Of a stretch of 35,701 nt of DNA, positions 30,161 to 35,701 are shown in pieces. Position numbers and translations under genes: made by a program. Within the stretch, counting starts at the first letter, position 1; each line of letters begins with the position of its first letter. Source of the stretch: Kurthia zopfii (lineage in GTDB: Bacteria > Bacillota > Bacilli > Bacillales_A > Planococcaceae); NCBI RefSeq assembly GCF_003143955.1, contig NZ_QFVS01000032.1, positions 1 to 35,701 of the forward strand, written 5' to 3'. The notes beneath the pieces were generated by a model, which did not search any database, was not told the DNA's origin, and saw only the letters and a list, made by a program, of their open reading frames with translations.

Positions 30161-30201
30161 ATTTTTTTGTTCCTATTAATAACCCCTAAAAAAACTTTAG
30201 A

Positions 30202-31497
30202 CTAGTTTAATCCTAATCTTTCAAAAATCATGTCTACATTTTTAAGGTGATAGTTATAATCGAAACAATCTTCAATTTCTTCCGCATTTAATAGAGATGA
30301 GATTTTCTCATTTTCTTCTACTAAAGGACGGAACTGAATTTGTTCATCCCAAGAACGAGCTGTTAATGGTTGAACCGTGTCATATGCTTCTTCACGAGAA
30401 AGACCTTTTTCGATTAGAGCAAGTAACACACGTTGTGAATAAATTAATCCGAAAGTACGTGTCATATTACGTTTCATGTTTTCAGGGAATACAGTTAAGT
30501 TTTTAACGATATTTCCGAAACGATTTAACATGTAATTCAAAGCAATCGTCGTATCTGGAATGATGACACGCTCTGCTGATGAATGTGAAATATCACGTTC
30601 ATGCCAAAGTGGAACATTTTCAAATGCAGTTACCATGTGACCACGTACTAGACGAGCCATACCAACCATATTTTCTGAACCAATTGGGTTACGTTTATGC
30701 GGCATTGCTGAAGAACCTTTTTGGCCTTTTGCAAAACCTTCTTCCACTTCACGTGTTTCAGATTTTTGTAATCCGCGAATTTCAGTTGCGAATTTTTCAA
30801 TTGAAGTTGCGATCAATGCTAGCACCGAGAAGTACTCGGCATGACGATCACGTTGTAATGTTTGAGTCGAAATAGGTGCTGCTGTAAGACCTAAATTATC
30901 ACAAACGAATTTCTCAACGAATGGGTCGATATTTGCATATGTGCCAACCGCTCCTGAAATTTTACCTGCTTCAATTGTTTCTGCTGCTGCTTCGAAACGA
31001 ACTTGATTTCGACGCATTTCTTCTAACCAAAGCGCTAACTTAAGACCGAATGTAGTTGGTTCCGCATGAACACCGTGCGTACGTCCCATACAAACTGTCA
31101 TTTTATGTTCCTTCGCTTTTTCTGTAATGATATTAATTAGATTTTGAATATCTTTGCGGATAATATCATTGGCTTGCTTGATTTGGTACGAGAGTGCAGT
31201 ATCTACAACATCTGTAGAAGTCAGGCCGTAATGAACCCATTTGCGCTCTTCCCCTAAAGTTTCAGAAACAGCTCGTGTAAATGCTACAACGTCATGACGC
31301 GTTTCTTTTTCAATCTCCAAAATACGATCAATATTAAATGTTGCATTGGCACGTAGTTTTTCTACATCTTCCTTTGGAATAACATTTAACTCTGCCCAAG
31401 CCTCACATGCTAAAATCTCTACTTCTAACCATGCTTGGTATCTGTTTTCTTCTGTCCAAATTGCGCCCATTTCGGGACGAGTGTAACGTGCTATCAT
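30202..31497 (-). CDS. purB: Adenylosuccinate lyase
   Basis: PurB splits SAICAR to AICAR and fumarate, and also adenylosuccinate to AMP and fumarate. It is 431 residues of the fumarase/aspartase superfamily. The signature [11 protein letters not shown] is at about 261-271 with the catalytic serine. [10 protein letters not shown] (His141) and STDVVDT (about 94-100) supply the other active-site parts. An AAAGGAG site precedes the ATG. It follows purK by 15 bases. Confidence 0.98.
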   Translation of the reverse strand: MIARYTRPEMGAIWTEENRYQAWLEVEILACEAWAELNVIPKEDVEKLRANATFNIDRILEIEKETRHDVVAFTRAVSETLGEERKWVHYGLTSTDVVDTALSYQIKQANDIIRKDIQNLINIITEKAKEHKMTVCMGRTHGVHAEPTTFGLKLALWLEEMRRNQVRFEAAAETIEAGKISGAVGTYANIDPFVEKFVCDNLGLTAAPISTQTLQRDRHAEYFSVLALIATSIEKFATEIRGLQKSETREVEEGFAKGQKGSSAMPHKRNPIGSENMVGMARLVRGHMVTAFENVPLWHERDISHSSAERVIIPDTTIALNYMLNRFGNIVKNLTVFPENMKRNMTRTFGLIYSQRVLLALIEKGLSREEAYDTVQPLTARSWDEQIQFRPLVEENEKISSLLNAEEIEDCFDYNYHLKNVDMIFERLGLN

Positions 31498-31512
31498 ATT
31501 TTTCGATCTCCT

Positions 31513-32637
31513 TTAATCTGCCCAAATCGCAGAACTGTTGATTTCTTGTAGCGTAGCTTCAAGATCTTCAGTCATTATTGTAACATGTCCCATCTTTCTG
31601 TTGTGTTTCGCTTCATATTTTCCGTAAAGATGAATTGACCAATCCGGATATTTAGCAATAGAATTCGTAACGGGTACAACATGCTGCCCTAAAATATTTA
31701 TCATAATAGAAGGTTTCCATAATTTTGGCTGTCTAAGTGGCCAGCCACAAACAGCACGAATATGTTGGTGGAATTGCGATATATTACAAGCTTCGATTGA
31801 ATAGTGACCCGAATTATGCGGTCTAGGTGCTACCTCATTAATAATGATTTCACCATTGTCTAAAACGAACATTTCGACTGCTAAAGTTCCTACAAGGTTT
31901 AATGCATCCGCAATATTTTCAGCTGCTTTCGTCGCTAGATCCGCAGTAGATTGTTCAATACGCGCTGGTACGATTGTTTCATGAAGTATGTGATTCACAT
32001 GAATATTCTCACCGATTGGTAAGCAATACGTTTCGCCTTGAACATCACGCTGAACGATGACCGAAATTTCCATTTTAAATGGAACAAACGCCTCCGCCAC
32101 ACATGCAGAATGTGCGAAAAGTCCAACTGCTTTTTCTAAATCAGCTGCCGATTGTAAAGTTTGTTGCCCCTTACCGTCATAACCACCTCTTGCGGTTTTT
32201 ACAACACATGGATAGCCAACTTCATCAATTTTCGCTTCAAGTTCTTCAAAAGTTTGAGCCGCAATATACTTCGCTACTGGTGTGCCTGAAGATGTAATCG
32301 CCGCTTTTTCAAGTATGCGATCCTGTGTAATCTTCACAAGTTCCGCGCCTTGAGGTACATAAGCGATTTCCGTCAATTTTTTCAGACCTTCAAAATCAAT
32401 ATTTTCAAATTCATACGTAATGACATCACTTACTTCAGCAAGTTCTTCAAGTGCCGCATCATCATCATACGGTGCTACGATACGAATATCTGCAACTTGA
32501 CCACATGGTGAATCCATTGAGGGCTCAAGTACTGCGATTTTAAAGCCTGCTTCGCGTGCAGCTAAAGCCATCATTCTTCCTAACTGACCGCCACCAATTA
32601 TGCCGATTGTTTGTCCGGGATATATGATTTTACTCAC
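31513..32637 (-). CDS. purK: 5-(carboxyamino)imidazole ribonucleotide synthase
   Basis: PurK makes N5-CAIR from AIR, bicarbonate and ATP, the substrate for PurE. It is a 374-residue ATP-grasp enzyme. [17 protein letters not shown] opens the N domain; [14 protein letters not shown] is the ATP loop, and [16 protein letters not shown] the metal-binding region. It starts with GTG (32637), overlapping the end of purE by eight bases; the GGTGACTTAG just before it inside purE serves as a weak ribosome site. Confidence 0.97.
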   Translation of the reverse strand: MSKIIYPGQTIGIIGGGQLGRMMALAAREAGFKIAVLEPSMDSPCGQVADIRIVAPYDDDAALEELAEVSDVITYEFENIDFEGLKKLTEIAYVPQGAELVKITQDRILEKAAITSSGTPVAKYIAAQTFEELEAKIDEVGYPCVVKTARGGYDGKGQQTLQSAADLEKAVGLFAHSACVAEAFVPFKMEISVIVQRDVQGETYCLPIGENIHVNHILHETIVPARIEQSTADLATKAAENIADALNLVGTLAVEMFVLDNGEIIINEVAPRPHNSGHYSIEACNISQFHQHIRAVCGWPLRQPKLWKPSIMINILGQHVVPVTNSIAKYPDWSIHLYGKYEAKHNRKMGHVTIMTEDLEATLQEINSSAIWAD

Positions 32638-33121
32638 CTAAGTCACCTGTGCTTTCTAACGCTTTTAATTTCATCGCCTGTCTTCTCGCTTCAATCTTCT
32701 TCTCGATGTCTGCATCTGTTACAGATAAAATTTGTGCTGCTAGTAAACCTGCATTCGTTGCGCCTGCTTTGCCGATTGCGACAGTTGCTACAGGAACTCC
32801 ACCCGGCATTTGTACGATTGATAAAAGTGAATCAAGTCCGTTTAATGCACGAGATTGAACGGGAACACCGATGACTGGAATTGTCGTTTTAGCTGCGACC
32901 ATACCTGGTAAATGAGCTGCCCCACCTGCTCCAGCAATAATGACGTGGATGCCACGGTTACGAGCTTGTTCTGCATAGTCGAACATTAGATCCGGTGTTC
33001 TATGTGCTGATACAACCTTTTTTTCGTATGGTACTTGTAATTCATCTAATACATCACAGGTATGTTTCATCGTTTCCCAATCGCTTGAACTACCCATAAT
33101 CACACCAATTTTCGGATTCAT
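32630..33121 (-). CDS. purE: N5-carboxyaminoimidazole ribonucleotide mutase
   Basis: PurE converts N5-CAIR to CAIR by moving the carboxyl group. It is 163 residues, the class I (bacterial) form that works with Pur[35 protein letters not shown] and the [14 protein letters not shown] strand are conserved. It is the first gene of the operon, behind a leader of about 230 nt with a guanine riboswitch; AAAGGGGCG precedes the ATG. Confidence 0.98.
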   Translation of the reverse strand: MNPKIGVIMGSSSDWETMKHTCDVLDELQVPYEKKVVSAHRTPDLMFDYAEQARNRGIHVIIAGAGGAAHLPGMVAAKTTIPVIGVPVQSRALNGLDSLLSIVQMPGGVPVATVAIGKAGATNAGLLAAQILSVTDADIEKKIEARRQAMKLKALESTGDLGE

Positions 33122-33143
33122 GTTATTACGCCCCTTTGAATAT

Positions 33144-33211
33144 ATAAAAATCCCTAAGTAACGCCCTCCACCACAGTCTGATACTATGCGTGGAAGCAGC
33201 TACTTAGGGAT
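33144..33211 (-). terminator. Riboswitch-controlled terminator in the purE leader
   Basis: ATCCCTAAGTA (33201-33211) pairs with TACTTAGGGAT (33150-33160) and is followed by a T run and TATATA on the minus strand. The long inner arm contains TGCTTCC (33192-33198 on the plus-strand scale), which is also complementary to GGAAGCA just after the aptamer. Only one of the two pairings can form, so this is the expression platform. Guanine binding should free the terminator. Confidence 0.88.
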
Positions 33212-33220
33212 GCAAATGGA

Positions 33221-33234
33221 ATCGTTCGTATTTA
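33221..33234 (-). promoter_or_regulatory. Solitary PurBox-like site inside the transcribed leader
   Basis: This 14-base sequence, with core ACGAAC on the minus strand, is identical to the upstream PurBox at 33420-33433, exactly 199 bases away. It lies between the aptamer and the terminator, well downstream of the promoter. No inverted partner is seen nearby. It may be an extra PurR contact site or a chance/duplication remnant. Confidence 0.55.
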
Positions 33235-33270
33235 CAAACTATTTCTAGACACCCTATAGACTTGATGCTT

Positions 33271-33337
33271 CCCTCATAGTCCAACATTCCGGTGCTGGGT
33301 AGAGACACTAGAGCCAATTCTCTAGCATATATGCGGG
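33271..33337 (-). ncRNA. Purine riboswitch aptamer, guanine class
   Basis: P1 pairs CCCGCAT with ATGAGGG around one G-A mismatch. P2 is CTAGAG/CTCTAG with an AATTGG loop. The junction GTCTCTACC matches the conserved J2/3. P3 is CCAGC/GTTGG with loop ACCGGAAT. J3/1 reads GACTATG; the C there (plus-strand position 33279) is the specificity base (C74), which in this family selects guanine or hypoxanthine, while T selects adenine. It sits in the leader of purE, as in B. subtilis. Confidence 0.93.
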
Positions 33338-33356
33338 ATTCGTTGTTTTCATACAC

Positions 33357-33385
33357 ATTGTAACAACGTATGACATACAAGTCAA
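33357..33385 (-). promoter_or_regulatory. SigA promoter of the purine operon
   Basis: The minus strand reads TTGACT (33380-33385), a 17-base spacer and TACAAT (33357-33362). Each hexamer has five of six consensus bases. Transcription would start near 33350, about 13 bases before the aptamer. Confidence 0.88.
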
Positions 33386-33390
33386 TAGAA

Positions 33391-33433
33391 ATACGAACAT
33401 TTATAAGAAGCTTATTTGTATCGTTCGTATTTA
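33391..33433 (-). promoter_or_regulatory. Inverted pair of PurBox operators (PurR)
   Basis: Two copies of a CGAAC-centred box face each other: ATACGAAC at 33391-33398 and GTTCGTAT at 33423-33430, with 26 bases between the CGAA and TTCG cores. They lie directly upstream of the -35 box. This matches the inverted PurBox arrangement bound by the PRPP-responsive repressor PurR in Bacillus. The distal box touches the yebG stop codon. Confidence 0.82.
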
Positions 33434-33622
33434 TTATTCTTCTATTTTTAGACCTTTGAACTGAATTAACTGGCGAATCGGAACAGGTTGACCATTTTGC
33501 ATTTCAAAAAGAGGTTCTTCTCTTCGACCTGCTGGCATATAACCATCCTTTTTCATTCGCTCTAAACATTCGTCGATTGATTCATTTTCCTTCACTTCAT
33601 ACCAAACTGTTTTCTTACCCAA
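33434..33622 (-). CDS. yebG: NETI motif-containing protein (YebG)
   Basis: This is a 62-residue soluble protein matching the NETI family, present just upstream of purE in B. subtilis (yebG). KKTVWYEVKENESIDECLERMKK and GRREEPLF are visible; no biochemical role is known to me. The frame starts at TTG (33622) with AGGAAG seven to eight bases ahead. A 9-bp hairpin (33634-33642 with 33660-33668) overlaps that ribosome site and the malic enzyme stop codon, and could limit its translation. It is 37 bases after the malic enzyme gene and may share its transcript. Confidence 0.85.
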   Translation of the reverse strand: MGKKTVWYEVKENESIDECLERMKKDGYMPAGRREEPLFEMQNGQPVPIRQLIQFKGLKIEE

Positions 33623-33659
33623 AATTACACTTCCTTATATAACGATTAAGTATCTTCAA

Positions 33660-34859
33660 TTATATAAGAGAAATTGCCTTTTGTGCAACCTGACTATGAA
33701 TTGCCGCTCTCATTACTGCTTCGGCAACATGATCCGTCACATCGATTTCAAAAACATTTGGAATGATTGTACCTTTTGCAACTTGTTCATCCGTTACAAG
33801 CGTCGCAATGGCTTGTACAGCTGCCATCTTCATCTCATCATTAATATCCGTCGCACGTACTTCTAAGGCACCTTTAAAGATTCCTGGGAATGCTAACATA
33901 TTATTCACTTGGTTCGGATAATCTGAACGACCTGTCGCAATCACACGCACGCCCCATTTGATTGCATTCTCATACGTGATTTCCGGATTTGGATTTGCTA
34001 AAGCAAAAACGATCGGATCACTATTCATTGAATGAATCATTTTTTCAGTTAACAGATTCGGCGCAGAAACACCGATGAAAATATCACTACCCGCAATAGC
34101 ATCTTCTAAGGAACCTTCTATACAATCTAAGTTCGTCAATTTCGCCATATACTCTTTTTCTTCATTCATGCCATATGAGCGACCTTTGTAAATAATCCCT
34201 TTTGAATCACAGGCGATAATATTTTTATAACCGATGATCAATAAAAGTTTTAACACTGCCACACCAGCAGCACCCGCTCCGTTAATAACGATCTTCACAT
34301 TTTCCTTTTGCTTATTCACAGCTTTCAATGCGTTTTGTAAACCAGCCGCTGTAACGATCGCTGTGCCATGTTGATCATCGTGGAAAATTGGAATATCACA
34401 TTCCTTACGAAGGCGATCCTCAATTTCAAAACAACGCGGTGCAGAAATGTCCTCAAGATTAATCGCTCCGAATGTTGGCGCGATATTTTTCACAACTGTA
34501 ATAATTTCTTCAACATCTTTCGTATCTAAGACGATCGGCATGGCATCAACACCCGCAAGTTGTTTCAGCAATAATGCCTTACCTTCCATAACAGGCATCG
34601 CAGCTTTCGGTCCAATATCACCTAACCCTAATACTGCCGAGCCATCCGACACAACACCTACTAAATTCCCTTTCATCGTATAGTCATATACTTTAGAAGG
34701 ATCTTTCTGAATTTCCAAACACGGTTCTGCCACTCCCGGCGAATAAACTAAGCTCAACTCTTTTGAAGAAGTAACAGCCACCTTCGATTGTACTGTTAAT
34801 TTCCCCTTTAATCTCTCGTGTAGGTCTAAAGCCTCTACTTTCAAATTCTCATGACTCAT
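33660..34859 (-). CDS. NAD(P)-dependent malic enzyme
   Basis: Malic enzyme decarboxylates malate to pyruvate, giving NADH or NADPH. This is a 399-residue, short bacterial type, like B. subtilis YtsJ. Tyr39 in VYSPGVAEP and Lys94 in MEGKALLL fit the catalytic pair. NLEDISAP (about 134-141) and HDDQHGTA (Asp161, Asp162) bind the metal, and GAGAAG (about 194-199) is the dinucleotide fold. The ATG at 34859 follows AAGGGAG. A frame reaching 34943 would begin upstream of the predicted transcript start and is rejected. The cofactor cannot be decided by eye. Confidence 0.93.
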   Translation of the reverse strand: MSHENLKVEALDLHERLKGKLTVQSKVAVTSSKELSLVYSPGVAEPCLEIQKDPSKVYDYTMKGNLVGVVSDGSAVLGLGDIGPKAAMPVMEGKALLLKQLAGVDAMPIVLDTKDVEEIITVVKNIAPTFGAINLEDISAPRCFEIEDRLRKECDIPIFHDDQHGTAIVTAAGLQNALKAVNKQKENVKIVINGAGAAGVAVLKLLLIIGYKNIIACDSKGIIYKGRSYGMNEEKEYMAKLTNLDCIEGSLEDAIAGSDIFIGVSAPNLLTEKMIHSMNSDPIVFALANPNPEITYENAIKWGVRVIATGRSDYPNQVNNMLAFPGIFKGALEVRATDINDEMKMAAVQAIATLVTDEQVAKGTIIPNVFEIDVTDHVAEAVMRAAIHSQVAQKAISLI

Positions 34860-34931
34860 CTCAACTACTCCCTTCGCTCGAAAATGACAATATATGCTCG
34901 ATAGCACTTCATTTCCGTTCCATAGTTTCAT

Positions 34932-34960
34932 ATCATAGGTCAAGGATTCCTAGGTTGCAA
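34932..34960 (-). promoter_or_regulatory. SigA-type promoter of the malic enzyme gene
   Basis: The minus strand reads TTGCAA (34955-34960), a 17-base spacer and TATGAT (34932-34937). Transcription would start near 34925, leaving a leader of about 66 bases before the ATG at 34859. Confidence 0.65.
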
Positions 34961-35086
34961 CTAATTAGTCTTAATATTCACATTTTCGTAATATTTAACG
35001 AAAAAATCTATTTTTACCAAGTCGTATCATTTGCACTAATCTATTGTGATTATTTGAGCAAGCCATTTTTGATACTTTTTATTCAC

Positions 35087-35122
35087 TTTGTGATTCTTTT
35101 AACATATTTTTGTGATTCTTTT
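35087..35122 (-). repeat. Two direct repeats upstream of the malic enzyme promoter
   Basis: TTTGTGATTCTTTT occurs at 35087-35100 and 35109-35122, 22 bases (two helical turns) apart. It lies about 130 bases upstream of the predicted -35 box. The second copy also contains the inverted pair TGTGA/TCACA. Equal-face spacing suggests a possible binding site for a regulator, but none is identified. Confidence 0.5.
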
Positions 35123-35436
35123 CACATTTAAAAGTAATGAGTATTTTGAACTAGTTAGAGTTATTATTATTGACCATATATCGAAATCTAAATGCCTTCA
35201 TTCACTTTCAACTTACTGATTATGAAACAGTGAATTTTAGTTTTTGAATGCTTTTTGAGATTTCCCTTCCCCATTGGTTCTTAATACTTTCTAAATGCGT
35301 TCCTTATGCGTTACATGTTTGATTCATTAAAGATTCTATAGCAAATTGTAAAACCCTAAATGAACTGCGTAATGCCTTTCTAAAGACAAGATAAATAGTA
35401 GAAAGAGTAACACTTTGGCAAGCAGATCCTATAAAA

Positions 35437-35476
35437 GAGCGAGATTACATTTCATTAATGAAATGTAATCTCGCTC
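35437..35476. repeat. Perfect 40-bp palindrome
   Basis: GAGCGAGATTACATTTCATT (35437-35456) is followed directly by its exact reverse complement (35457-35476), with no spacer and no mismatch. Neither strand has a T run after it. It lies between the 5S rRNA terminator and the malic enzyme promoter region. As RNA it would fold into a long stem with a minimal loop; as DNA it could extrude a cruciform. Confidence 0.95.
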
Positions 35477-35577
35477 AAGCCAAGCATATAGGTTTATTGA
35501 TTATTAAAGATCTTCTGTACAGCGTAAGTAGCTATCTTAGCTGCTATAAGATAAGGTGAGGTTGTTATATGAAGGCA

Positions 35578-35607
35578 TAAAAAAAGAACCACTCTACAAG
35601 TGGTTCT
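35578..35607 (-). terminator. Terminator of the rRNA operon
   Basis: AGAACCACT and AGTGGTTCT form a 9-bp stem (35585-35607) with a 5-base loop. It is followed on the minus strand by seven T, just after the 5S rRNA 3' end. Confidence 0.9.
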
Positions 35608-35612
35608 TCGTT

Positions 35613-35701
35613 TGCGTAGCAATGTCCTACTCTCACAGGAGGAAACCTCCAACTACCATCGGCGCTAAAGAGCTTAACTTCCGTGTTCGACATGGGAACG
35701 G
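35613..35701 (-). rRNA. rrf: 5S ribosomal RNA, 3' part, running off the right edge
   Basis: The minus-strand sequence has the conserved 5S segments: the region around CGTGTTCGACATGGGAACGG read on the plus strand (loop B/C side), the CCATCGGCGCTAAAGAGC arm, and the 3' end GGACATTGCTACGCA. About the last 89 bases are inside the window; the 5' part is beyond the edge. Its direction implies that 16S and 23S genes lie to the right, in an rRNA operon reading toward this window. Confidence 0.92.

Larger units (their letters stand above)
34860..35584. other. Gene-free AT-rich spacer upstream of the malic enzyme gene
   Basis: About 720 bases carry no convincing gene. Contents: the malic enzyme promoter (34932-34960), two direct repeats of TTTGTGATTCTTTT (35087-35100 and 35109-35122), a perfect 40-bp palindrome (35437-35476), a small hairpin TATCTTA/TAAGATA (35533-35553) and the 5S terminator at the right end. 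No tRNA-like sequence was recognised next to the rRNA gene. Confidence 0.7.

Noticed and set aside
34860-34943. N-terminal extension of the malic enzyme starting at 34943
   Set aside because: The extra residues precede the predicted transcription start near 34925, do not resemble the family, and a good ribosome site stands before the ATG at 34859.
35477-35612. tRNA genes beside the rRNA operon
   Set aside because: Only a small AT-rich hairpin and the 5S terminator are visible; there is no TTCGA-type T arm or cloverleaf.

Overview
The window is about 35.7 kb of low-GC Gram-positive chromosome, almost certainly Bacillales. The evidence is strong AGGAGG-type ribosome binding sites, SigA-type promoters, a purEKBCSQLFMNHD operon with Bacillus gene order, a gatCAB operon, a dltXABCD operon, and the B. 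subtilis-like series purD, yerA, yerC, pcrB, pcrA, ligA, camS (yerH). A Planococcaceae-type genome (the Lysinibacillus/Solibacillus/Kurthia neighbourhood) is plausible, but I cannot fix the genus from sequence alone. All genes except one MFS transporter lie on the minus strand, so the layout below is given from left to right but is mostly transcribed right to left.

Positions 1-120 hold two adjacent imperfect hairpins that resemble an IS200/IS605-type right end. Next come a single-cysteine thioredoxin-like gene (123-680) and a divergent MFS permease (about 812-1951) whose frame has no ordinary start codon. Positions 1952-2652 form a 700-bp gene-free block: a hairpin terminator, short direct repeats, and then three complete and one partial copy of a roughly 120-nt nested hairpin repeat. 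Its stems differ between copies by compensating changes, and the last copy runs into the dltD stop codon. The dlt operon follows (dltX-A-B-C-D, 6920 down to 2653), adding D-alanine to teichoic acids.

The gatCAB operon (10373-7161) makes the tRNA-dependent amidotransferase. The pcrB-pcrA-ligA-camS operon (16753-10588) encodes an archaeal-type lipid enzyme, a helicase, NAD-dependent DNA ligase and a lipoprotein. Between that operon and the purine genes are yerC, a YerA-type adenine deaminase-like gene and a small amidohydrolase.

The purine operon (33121-20195) encodes all steps from PRPP to IMP plus adenylosuccinate lyase. Its leader carries two inverted PurBox-like operators, a consensus SigA promoter, a guanine-class purine riboswitch with a visible terminator/antiterminator pair, and an extra solitary PurBox inside the transcribed leader. 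Hairpins sit at three internal operon junctions (purB/purC, purN/purH, purH/purD); at least the last looks like a true intrinsic terminator. Upstream are yebG (NETI protein) and a malic enzyme. A 650-bp AT-rich spacer follows, with a perfect 40-bp palindrome, and then the terminator and 3' part of a 5S rRNA gene running off the right edge.

Most of the window is ordinary housekeeping sequence. The parts worth a second look are the covarying hairpin array at 2203-2652, the layered control of the purine operon, the 40-bp palindrome, and the unusual MFS gene start.
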